Below, one piece after another: positions 11,640 through 23,600 of a DNA stretch of 64,000 nt. Source of the stretch: Hyalella azteca. Lineage: Eukaryota; Arthropoda; Malacostraca; Amphipoda; Hyalellidae. Both the position numbers and the translations under genes were made by a program. How positions within the stretch are numbered: the first letter of the stretch is position 1; the number at the start of each line of letters is the position of its first letter. The notes under the pieces were generated by a model, which searched no databases, was not told the origin of the DNA, and saw nothing but the letters and a program-made list of their open reading frames with translations. The stretch lies in the NCBI RefSeq assembly GCF_000764305.2, contig NW_025940776.1:1-64000 (forward strand). Reading direction: 5' to 3'.

Positions 11640-13351
11640 CAATAATGGTGTAGGTAAAGAGTTGTAATAAAAATTAAGGTTTGTTGGTATTTTAAAATAC
11701 AACTGACATAAAAAATAACAAAAAATCAATTAACAACAAAAATTTTTTTATTAAATTAACCTTGCTCAGCAAAAAATTTCATTAAACAAAAACTTAGTGC
11801 ATCATTGGTCATCATAAAATTGTGCAAAGAATGACAGATAGAATTATGCACCGGGCAACATAAAATGAAAAATAATTAACCAAATTAACCTTAATCAGGG
11901 TTGGCGATTTTTTTTTGATTTAAAAAAAATAAAAAAAATCAAAAATCAATGATTTTTTTATTTTTTCATGATTTTTTTATTTATTTTATTTTTTTTCTGA
12001 TTTTTTGTCTTTTTGAAGTGTCATTTTTTATGTTGCAATTAGCCTACTAACAATAACAGTATGTGGATCATAATGGATGGCTAAAAAGGGCACTTACTGC
12101 CTTCAATAATGGCCAACAGGCCAAGGTGGTGTTTACCACTTAGGGATTTTTGGGTAAACAATTATTGATAAGTCTATTCATTAGCTTTGTAAAGAACCTA
12201 ATACACACTAAAGGCAACAAGTTTATATACCAATTTGTCATTCATAGTACATTTATACTAATCAAAGAATAACAATACCTCAATATAAATTAAAGACTGC
12301 AACTCAATATATTTAAATATATGAAAAAATCAAATAAATCAAAAAATCGAAAAAAATAAAAAAAAACAAGAATTTTTTCATAAAAAAATCAAGTGATTTA
12401 ATCACATGATTTAATCATTTTGATTTAATCATTGCCAACCCTGACCTTAACTATAATTTATTTCTCCAAAAATTATAATGGTTGTTACTAAAATATTCCT
12501 TTCTGTTTCAGGTATGTTTTTTATGATCATTGTTTGTTAAAGTGGATTCACTTGACCCAATTAAAATGGTGTGAAACTACAAGCTGTCCTGTAAGCTTGC
12601 AGATACAGAAGAAATGCTAAACATCTGCTGATATGAAGCTTGCAGTGGACAAGGTCGTTGTAAATGCTCAATGGCATGTTTATGGATACAGTAATATCAC
12701 ATCAATAATACAGTAATGAATGAATATGGTGATATCATATCAATAAAGGATAAACAAGCAAAAAACACAGAAAATCATATCAATAAAAGATAAACAAGTA
12801 AAAAACACAGAAAATGTCATTTATTCTACATCTACATCATCTACAATGAAAGAGGAGGACTTCAGAGTACTATTGGTAATGAATGAGTACACTTTGCATG
12901 CTTCAAACGTTTTAAAATTAAGTTTTATTGCAAGTGCCCCATATTACCCCATTCCCAGTAATAATTTGGGATGCTTTTATTTTGCATTTGGCACATTAAA
13001 AATAGCATATGGAATTTTTTGGAGATGCCTTATGGTAGCCCTTGCAAAGTCTTTCCAATGAGCCCAAACTTGTATATGATGTGCTTAATGGTAAGAAGTT
13101 ATTCATGAAAAATGCTCAAAACCATCCCTTATTACCCTTGTTTGACAGTAGTTTACAGTATTTTTAAGGTTTTGCAAAAATTGCCTAACCCCAAAGTTTT
13201 CCTAATGAATATTTCGATTTGTAATGAAAAATTATTTTCAAATGAAAGGACATGACTCATTCATTATAACATAAATGATACTTACTTTTGTCTAATTTTG
13301 ATAAATACTTGAATTTTTAAAGTTAATCAAAGTCAAATTTATTCTCTAATC
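11640..13351. repeat. Duplicated intron block L (orphan copy)
   Basis: Homologous to 24620-25687 and, over part of its length, 23230-24090. In the 24.6-25.7 kb copy the block lies in intron 1 of the ankyrin-type gene and runs directly into block R. Here it ends at the PLE target site (13352-13361). It contains two short open frames with a shared phrase, VLLVM(N/D)EYTLHASN, near 12870-12915, also seen at 25218 and in reverse at 21060. That could be transposase debris, but I cannot place it in a family. Confidence 0.75.
11896..12443. mobile_element. hAT-type MITE rich in GATTTAATCA
   Basis: Terminal inverted repeats CAGGGTTGGCG / TTGCCAACCCTG. The target duplication is ACCTTAAT (11888-11895) and ACCTTAAC (12444-12451), seven of eight matching. 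Paralogous sites near 23420 and 24810 lack the insert. The subterminal regions are long A/T runs with GATTTAATCA-like words. No coding capacity. A partial reverse copy lies at 30164-30340. Confidence 0.85.
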
Positions 13352-13361
13352 AGAAACAAAT

Positions 13362-14309
13362 TCTAACAAACAAGTTCCAGCATTTGAACGTCTCGCTATG
13401 AACCTGAAAAATGTGGCCACTTCTAACCACCCAGAATTTCTTGGTAATCTTCAAAGCTTAGCATATCGTCATTTCTACAATTTCAAATCATACAAAATTT
13501 TCATGTCACTTTTTCAACCTCGGGACTTCTGTCTTTTGAGGGACCTAGCCAAGAATAAGGATCTGGTTATATGCAAGCCTGATAAAGGTCGCGGCGTGGT
13601 TCTGTTTCACCGTAACCGATACACCAGCAGTATGCTTGCTCTCATCTCTGATTCTTCAAAATTCGTGGAAATCACTAGCCCTATCTCTAAAGCCATTTTG
13701 AAAATTGAGGATCAAATTAATACCTTCATTCATAAACTTAAAGATTCCTCCACCCTTGCCTCTGAAACTTTTTTGAAACTTCACGTTTCTGGTTCGTGCC
13801 CTGGCATATTGTAAGGCCTTCCAAAAATTCATAAGCCAGATTTTGCTTTGAAATTTCAATTCCGGCCTATTTTTGCTGCGTATAATACCCCGAGCTTAGC
13901 CTAGCTAAATTTTTGGTTTCCATTTTGAATTGTCCAACTACTAACCAGTTTACTGTTTATAATACCTACTCATTTGTCGACCGTTCGAAAGGTTTTACCA
14001 ATGTTCAGCACCTGACTATAGCATTGTTTGATGTTGAAAATTCGTTCACTAATATTCCTCTTACAGAAACTATTGAAATCTGCCTCAACTCTTTGTTTAA
14101 GGATGCGAATGATCTGGTGATTGCTCTTAACCACAGCCTTTTCAAAAAGTTTCTGGAACTATCAGTCATGACCTTTTTTCATTTTCGCTGATAAACTTTA
14201 TAAACAAGTTTATGATTTAGGAATGGGCCTTCCCCTTGGTCCCACACTTGCTAACATTTTCATGTGCTTTCATGAGGTTTCTTGGTTGGCCAATTGTCCC
14301 ATTGATTTT
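13362..14309 (+). pseudogene. Penelope-like element, 5' part (copy 2), truncated
   Basis: Begins right after AGAAACAAAT (13352-13361). An open frame from 13398 encodes a PLE N-terminal region (PRDFCLLRDLAKNKDLV, then KPDKGRGVVLFHR) to a TAA at 13811, followed in other frames by GLPKIHKP, FDVENSFTNIPL and GLPLGPTLANIF. From 13544 it matches 1-767 with about three differences, and the disabling mutations are shared. The match stops abruptly at 14309, inside the reverse transcriptase, where unrelated sequence starts. Confidence 0.85.
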
Positions 14310-14640
14310 ACAGCTAATTACTTTATATCTAATTACTCAAAGAACTCTCCCACCCGCTTCCCTTTAAAGAGACGTCATGAACGTAAATATTGGCGTACAG
14401 CGATGGCAGTGGTACCATTGGAAAGAGCAGAATTCCAGCTTTCAGATGAGCACAAAAACCGAAAAGCGCCAAAATTGAAAATTTTACGTAGCCGGTCCCC
14501 TTAAAAGAAACGAGTGTAATTAATTCTAAATGCAGAATTTCTCAACAAAATTAATTGTAGAAGTTAATTGTCTTCATGCAAGCTCAGAAAATGCCAACAA
14601 AGAAACTTTGCTATAAGTAGATGCAGGATCTATTTAACAA
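14310..14640. other. Junction between truncated PLE and ankyrin gene
   Basis: Unrecognised sequence between the broken PLE and the last visible ankyrin exon. I looked for a downstream exon of the minus-strand gene that could accept its phase-2 donor and found none, so the gene's 3' end appears lost at this junction. Confidence 0.4.
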
Positions 14641-14647
14641 TTCTTAC

Positions 14648-17600
14648 TTGTTCTTGTCTGCCCAGTTGATTCCGTTGTCAAGTCTAAAGATGCGCACGAG
14701 TATGCGCAGAAATTTATGCATGTCGTCAAACACGTAATGCTCCAGAATGTACAGAGCGCTCTCGTGGTACGATACTGAGACAGCATCAATCAGCACAACA
14801 TGCAGCCTAGGTACCAGAAATAGGACCCGTTATGGAAAATCGAATCTAACATAGCATTTGATTAGTGAAGAATTTATTTCTTTCGGAATATGGCCTTATT
14901 CCTCGCTAATCCAAATACGTGAGGTATAGAGCAATTAAAATTTTTCACATAAGCTGGTTTTGTTAGATCTTCTGCAGCTATATTACTCACTCATAACTCC
15001 AAGGGTGAGACAATATGTACGGCAATATGGTCTTCAACTGGGCATCTGTTAGGCTTCTATTAACTATCCAACCATTGAGGTAAGGGCAGTGACATCCTCT
15101 ACTCAAAAGGTTCCTCAGTATTTCAACATTATCCTGAAAATACAAAAATATTCCAAATAAAATGCTCAAGCTCAACTAAGCTCACAGCAAAGTTGACATT
15201 GTTTCCTTAGCATCTGAATTAAAATCACAGATACAAATCTTAGACGAAACGATTTTAAGAAGATCCCGACAACGATAGAAATATAGGCAATTACTTGTGA
15301 ATTTGTAATAGATATAAGGGTCGTTGAGTTCTGTAACAGGTCAAACGCAAACGGGGAAGTAAGTAGCAACTTTAAATCACAAAATCTACAACACTGAATG
15401 AAACATTATTCATACTCATAGATGGGTGCACTAAAATTTTTGTAACAATCGTGGACAGTTTATTGCACAGCCCCAATTGGAGACGTATAAATTTAACTGA
15501 ATCAAAAGCTGCACGCACCCGAGCAAAGAATGTGGCTGGAATCTCATTGTGCTCAAAATCCGTGGCTGTGGCGTCCGCCCCTGCGTCCAGCATTAGCTCA
15601 GCTCCTCGCCACCAGCGTCGCTCCAAGGCTGGAAAATTGGCATCTAATAATGTGCTGTTTTCACTGTCGAGCGCCAAGTTCTGCTCTAATTCTTATTTGT
15701 CCTAAAAAAGGGGCACAAGCCGAGCATAATTGAATGATTTTTCAAAAAAGTTTTCTGCCCTGTTCAAGCAATAGAAATAAGTCGCGTGTTCAAATGAGAC
15801 TCTACCTAATTTTGTTCTCATTAATCCGACCTTTAGGCAGATTTTAGCACGGTTTTCACCGTGTTCAAATCATCAAGAATTTCTTATATAGATTGTATAT
15901 AATATAATGAAAAAACTCCTTAAATGCATTAATAACTAAAGCTGGAGCAATTATTAAGATGACATACCACACAATAAGGGCAGGGAGAATGGATCTTTTT
16001 CAGGCAGGTTGGGATTTGCCCCAGCTTGTAGAAGGCTTGTCAATATTTCTTCCTGATTAAATAAAAATTTACTGGAGTGAATTTAAGATGAAGTATCAGG
16101 ACAGAACGATAATAAAATACTTTTCTTGTACAGAAAAAATGAATTCAGCAACTTAAGAGCAAAATTAGGAGTAAAAAATCAGTTTTTGACAAAGTTTTGG
16201 ACATCATAGAGATGCTGTAGAGACCTGACTATAGTACCCTACAGGTGTGAATACTGATATGCAGACTGTACCACTGTACCACAATGCAAAGTTTTTATAA
16301 AAATTCAGCAAATCTTTACTTCTTATAATCATGATCATGCACATGAAAATCATCTTCAGAGTTTGGTCTGTTTCAAGTTTAGTTGTAGGCAGGCTGCATT
16401 AAAAGCATATGAAACATTCCATGACCCATCCTAGTCACCTCCAGGTCTGAGGCTGAGCAGTTTCTACAGAGAAGCAGCAGAGCGGTCGATCGATCATGAC
16501 TCTCCATGTTTATGCACCTTTTATCTGCAATGAACATTACACAATAATGACTTCAACAACAAAAATAAAAAATTATTCATCAATACAAAATAAAATTCAA
16601 TGGGCGGGAATAGAAGCATTAGAATTTATAAGTATTGCCCAACAAAGAAGAAATGAAACAGAACTAGGTAGTTCCACCTCTACAAGGTTTAGTTTTATCC
16701 TGTTAATATTTAATGCGTTGATTGATACCCCAAATGTACATAAATCTCCAACACAAGGACATTGAAAGGAAGTGCAAGGAACTCCCAACAACAAACATCT
16801 TGACCTGATCATCTGTAACTTGCACTCGGTTGAGAAAGCACTAAGCCACTACTAAGAGCTCAGTGGTAGCATGGTCAGGGACAATGTTACTAGAATGAAA
16901 AACTGCATGGGCATTCCAAGGAGCTAAAGTATGCTGAAGAATATCGTCCAGAAGGTTTAGAACAGAAGTAGAATCTCTGAAGAACAGCTGCAAAATAACA
17001 AAAACAAGCAAATGGTGATGCAAGTCCCAATTAGAAGGATAAATTTAAATTGGCAAGTTCGATTATTAGTAAAATGGACTGGAAATATTTACCTTAGAAA
17101 TTCTTCTCCAAAACAGTATCACTGACCATTATATTTTTAATTCATAATGAAAAATCCAATATATGTGATACTAGCAACTTTAATATTAAAGGAAAAGAAT
17201 TCATGAGTGAAGCAGAATTATTTCAGTTTGATCTAGAGCAGTTACAGGCGGCATAAGCATAGGAGTACCATCATTTACCACCAACTACATAGCATAAAGG
17301 TAAGCAGCTATAAAATAGGCTGTATATTTTCATATTGGAATTAAGAATTTCAACCAAAGCATTGGTCATCCTATGACTGAAAAAAAAAATAGTTTACTTC
17401 ATAAAGAAATAAAAGAACCCCGAGACATCATCAATTAATTGCCCACAAGCTACTCAAGTACTACTAGGCATACCATCAGAGCCAGCGTTTTGTACAGGCT
17501 GGATCAAACTTCTATTTTCTACTTATGCTTCAGAATCTTGTGGGACTTAAGGTTCTCCCTCTACTATATTCAGTTCAATTTTTACACAAATAATAATAAA

Positions 17601-20600
17601 TAGATAAATAATAACTCAATTACCTGCATGCATGAGAAGTTTCTTCACCATTGCAAGATCCTTGTACAAAACAGCATAATGAAGAGCAGAGTAGCCCTGT
17701 TGGTCAGGTGTGCAGAGGTTGTCAGTGATGTCATGCCCATGACTCAACAGTGAGGCTATGACTTTCTGCAACAAAAAATTATGAGTGTGCCAGAAGCTAT
17801 AATAGGTAGCTGGTTTTTCATTCAATCCATGCATTATTAATCCAATTTTACAAAGCTCAATGTTTTTTACCACGTTTTTCTTCTCTTCGCTTTGTGTCCG
17901 TCTGTCTGTATGTCATAAAAAATTCAAACCTTAATTTAGAGCACTTCTGAAGATCCTAGAAACTTGAAATTTGGCATGCATGCTTATGCTGCCTAACAAT
18001 TCAAGATTTGATCATCAGAAGTAACAAGCAAAAATAAGAAAAAAAAACCTAGAAATATGTGGTTGGGAATAGAGTTTTTTGTCGAACATCCAGAGTTGCC
18101 AACCCTGGAAACTGATTTGAATTGCTAAAATTGCTAAACTAAAAAGTAGAAAATAAATATATAAGACCATTTTTAAAGACCATGTTTTTCTGGTGGTTAC
18201 AAAACTAAAAACAATGAAATAAAACAAATAAAAAACTTTTAAAAACCACGTTTTTGTAATGGACAAAAAAAGAAACATTAACTTTTTCAGTTAGTTATGC
18301 TACATTTTATTCTTGGCCTAAAATGAAGTTTATAGTTTATTTTATCAAATCTTATGCTGAGAAAACACAAAAAACGTTGGGCGGGCTTTAAGACACTTCC
18401 ATTACCCAAGTTCTATTCATAATACTTAGTCTGTAACTTCTCATAATATATGATATTTAGATCTTCACAGTGCCCGCCCCATGTTTTTTGTGTTTTCTCA
18501 GCATAAGATTTGAAAAAATAAACTTTAGACTTCACTTTAGGTCAAGAATAAAATTTAGGACAACTCACTGAAGAGTTAATGTTTCTTTTTTGTCCATTAA
18601 GAAAACGTGGTTTTTAAAAGTTTTTTTTTCTTTTATTTCTGTTATATATGGTCTCAAGACATGCAGCAGTTCCTGCTAAGCTTGCACAGTATGCAAGACA
18701 GTAGCCAACTTGTAACCTAATGACTAAACTATAACTGAATATAATCTAACGAAATTATATTCAGAAAGGAATGTTGACAGAAAATATTAACATTCTTAAG
18801 AACAAAATGAATATATCATAAGTTGATATAAAAGAATTGTTCCTGGCGGACCTGTGTTCCGAATTAGATACACTTGTTAGTCTGGATAACACACCACAGC
18901 CAGAGCATTAATGACCAAATATACCTCATACAAGGTTGCCAATTAACCTCTAAGCTTGGTGAAGCCCAATAGTCAAAGCCAATGAGTTACGGAAGAACAA
19001 GTTATACAAACCATCCCACACAGAATATTGATAATGCCTAGGCACTCACTAGTAGCAAAACAAGTTTAGTTACAAAAATTAAGATAAACTGGATGTTAAG
19101 GCTTCCTACATAAACTTCATGACAGAAACAAGAATTGATGATCAAGGTCAACAGCTGAGAGATTTTAGATATTAGTTATAAAGGTACATATTAGTAACTT
19201 TTGAAGAGTTAGACTTAGCACTTGTACATTTGTACCTAACTTTGAGACTTTTACTATCATAAATGCCTGCTACTTACATGGAACTAATCAATAAGTCAAA
19301 ATTGCAAAAAAATCTTCTCTCCCAAGAAGTTCGAAACCAATAATTTTAAAAGCAAGATGACTCAGCTTAGAGGAAATAAATATTTCATCTACTTGTAATT
19401 CCTTCATGCTGTATCCTTGCTAAAAGGGTTGCAATAAATGCATGTTTTTTTAAATAGCTCAAGTCACCTGGTATTTATTGAAAAGCCCATGATTTTATTT
19501 TAAAACTTATGCAAAATGGATAAAATAGTTATTTATACTTTTTAAACATACTATTCCATTTTTATCTGAAATTTGATGCTGGAAAGTATCAACCTCTACC
19601 ATTACATTTGCCATAACTTTTGATGAAATAATTGTCCCTCCTTTAAACAGTAAGTTAGTGATGATCATTAACATGATGTAACACTATTTAAAACAGTGAC
19701 ATATCTCTGTCAGAGACAACAAACATATGGTAAAAATATGTATTGAATAAATTAACACAATACCAGTTCTTTGCTGTTGTCTTACTTCTCAAAACTCAGG
19801 TATTGCAAGCCTCTTCAAAGCCTAATTTTCAGTTTTTCTCAAAACACTAAGAATTGGACTTTCTTCTTTTTCAAATAATGTGTTTCTTATTTCAAAGTGA
19901 GTAAATAGTTTGTAAATTAAATTATTACCATTGTTGAAATTTATATTATACCAACAGTTTAGGTAGGCTGATATCTAATAGGTAAAAAACCTCTGAAGTA
20001 TATTCCCCTAACCAAGATGCAAACAAAATTTGTCATTGTTATATTTTAGAACTAATCAATGTCAGTTTCTTTAGAGGCTTGCACCATGCTTATATAGGAT
20101 GACTGTATTTACTATAGAAGCCTAAAAGACATTTCCATGGTAGCTTCTATCCAGTATTATCACACTTTGAAGTTCAAAATTAAAAAATTAAATTTGATGC
20201 ATTCCTATGTCTTCTTTAAAACCCACTTTTCCTCCATGGCTTTATTAAAAAACTCGGGTTTTTAGGTTGAAAATCCTGCCCAGGTGGGTATGTGGGTGGC
20301 TACCCAGTGTAAGTCTGCTTGTAAATGTCTTGACATGATAGGTATTGTAGATACATGCTCATGTAATCCCTATAAGTTCAGAAGAAAGTTTCTAACACAC
20401 AAATTTGTAGACATCTATGGAGTAGACTGGTGTGAGGCTCACCTGGCCATAGTTTAGAGGTTTTAATCTGGAGGTATTTTTAATAAATCAGTATCAGGTG
20501 TAACTGTCATGTATAATTATCCGCTATACTGGCTTAACCAGACCAAAGGTTAGTCACTTGGTCCTGGTTAACAAGGCGAAGATGTGTCTTAATTACATTA

Positions 20601-23600
20601 CTACAACCTGCTCCTGTTAAGGTTGTACAAAGGACAAATATATTCCTCATTGTTGTCACAGATAAATTTCTCTAGTGATGATAACAAGGTGAAAATAAAT
20701 ATGTACAAAATTATTTATTTCAGCTAGCAAGTATGAAATTAGAATGTAATTCATCATTCATAAAAAATTGAGGAAGGTGCAGTACCATCAAACAGCGTAA
20801 TAAAGGACAGTTTTGAGCATTTTTTGTTAATAACTTCTTACCGTGAAACACTTCATCAATAAGTTTGGGCTCATTTTAGAGGCCTTTGTGAGGGCTATTG
20901 TATGTCATCTCCGAAAAATTCTATATGCTATTCAAAAGGTGCCTGACGCAAATAAAAGCCTCCCTAATTACCCCTGCAAATGGGGTAATTAGGAACACTT
21001 GAAATAAAACTTTTAAAATGTTTGAAGCATGCAGAGTGTACTCATCCATTACTAACACTACTTCGAAGTCTTCCTCTTCCCTTGTAGATGTAGAATACAT
21101 GATATTTTCTGTGATTTTTATGAGTTTTTCCTTCATTGATATGATATTTCTATATCCACTGACTGTATTTATTAAAGAGGCATAATAGACATTTCCTTGG
21201 TAGCTTCTATCCAGTATTATTGCACTCTGAAGTTCAAAATTAAATAATATACATTTAAAAATTACTTTTTAAAGACAACACTTCCAAAGAATCCAGTACC
21301 TCCAATCTTACAGATGTACAATGAATTTTTCATCTAATTTTCGAAAATAAAAAAATCTATTTTTCAATTTTTTTACTATATATAAATTTTTTAATATATA
21401 ATTTTTTTCAAAATTATTTATTCTGTTAATTGATTCATGCATTGCCTCTGACTTCACACAAGCGTGCAAAATTTCAGATCAATTAGACAGGTAAAAGTTT
21501 GTCAAATATCAGTTATAAGATTTGTAGCTGACAAAATTATTTTTTCAATTTTTTTAATATTGAAATTTTTTTTCATTTTTAAAATCATTTATTTTGACAT
21601 TTGATTCATGCATTGTCTCCAACTTTACACAAGTGTGCAAAATTTCAGATCGATAGGATAAGTAGAAGTGTATTAAATTTCGATTACAAGATTTGTAGCA
21701 GACANNNNNNNNNNNNNNNNNNNNNNNNNNNNNNNNNNNNNNNNNNNNNNNNNNNNNNNNNNNNNNNNNNNNNNNNNNNNNNNNNNNNNNNNNNNNNNNN
21801 NNNNNNNNNNNNNNNNNNNNNNNNNNNNNNNNNNNNNNNNNNNNNNNNNNNNNNNNNNNNNNNNNNNNNNNNNNNNNNNNNNNNNNNNNNTATATCAGCA
21901 ATACACTTATCAAATGTTCAATGAACCATCATATTCATCATATCAAGTAATCACCAAACAATTAAATACATATGCGCCCCACGTTTTTCGTTTTAGATGT
22001 TGTAAAATATTTTAACTGAAATACAAAAGACCAAGAGAATGAAAGCAAACAGAGATCAGTAGCTGCCAAAAAATTATTTTCTACTTTTGAGTCCACATGA
22101 AAAACGTGGTCTTTAAAAATTTTTTATGCATTTTATTTAATACTATTTCGAATGATTTATACTCACAATTTCCTCATATGAAATTATTTCCCAAACAAAA
22201 CACACCATACGTCTTATCACTTTGATGGTTCAACCAGTGAATGAAACCAAAAATTCAAAGTTTTAAACTAGGCTACACAGAGTCTGTAAAATGAGTTTTT
22301 GATTGTGTTGGTAACCTTCTCTCAATAAAGCTGTAAGGTTCAACAACAAATTTATTTTGTTTCAATAGCAAATTGGTATCAATAATGATGTATAATTGAT
22401 TGTCAAATATTTACACAGCAGTATCATCTCAAAAATCCAGCTTAGCTTTTGGAAATTTGACATTAACATCAAAATTACGCTAAAATTTATGTTCTTTTGC
22501 TATGTTCAATGTCTTTGCTCCACTGCTATCAATTGTTTGTTTGGAAAATCCTTTGAAGGGGATTCATTTGGCAGCATTTCACATCAAGAAAACAGATAGC
22601 AAATAAAAAAAAAGTTTTTCTAAAATGCCTTGTCTGTGAGGTCAAATATCCCAAGACACATTTTTCTTATAAATTTGGAAATGAGAAAAACTTACCAGCA
22701 TAGAGATGGAGATCAGAGTAGCCATCCCTGTGCTTAAATTCAACTAGTAATTTTAAAGTTCATATTATTTAAAACTAAAAATTAAAATTAGCCAACACTC
22801 AAAAATAAAAAAAAACAGACTGACAAAAGATAATGCCATCCAACAGGGTAATAAAGGATGGGTGGAGCCCTGCGTACAAATGTTATAGCAGCAAAACTAA
22901 TGGACATATTGCAGAACTAAAATAGTGGCTTAAACTTCAACATTTCTCCTCTCCTATCCATGTAGCATAAAGAAAGTTAAGAAATCATACATTTACTAGC
23001 TCTAAAAAAACCCATGCAAAAACATATTGAAGGGTGACATTTTGAAACAGTACTTCTGCTAAGGTCCATAGTAAAAAATATTTGCTGTCTTAGAAAATGT
23101 AGCTTGGAAAAAAGTTGCAGACAGGTGTTGGCTTTAAAACTTGATTGACAGATTTTTTGTACCTCAATCCAAAACAAAATGGCGGCCATTTCCTCACAAT
23201 GGGAGTAATAAAGGACACTTTTAAAATTACATTTACAGTATAACTCTGGTTAGCAAAGGCTCCAGTTAAGAAAACTATCAACAACAAAAAATTTTGATTA
23301 TATTTACCTGGCTCAGCATTAACAAAAAATTAATGCATCATTGGTTGTCACAAAATCGTGCATAAAATGTTATATAGAATTGAGCACCGGGAAACATAGA
23401 ATGAAAAGTAATTAACCTAAAATATTGGTTAATTATTCCAAAAAATATGATGGATGTCACTAAAATATTTGTTTCTGTTTCAGGTATGTTTTTTACAATC
23501 TTTTTTGTTATAGTGCATTTACTTGACCGAGTTAATTTAATATGGTAAAAAATTACAAATCCAGTCCTGTGAGCTCACAGATACAGAAGAAATGCTATAC

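Noticed and set aside
21554..21924. Open frames spanning the N run
   Set aside because: They are open only because N codons are not stops; the same applies to 53045-53547.
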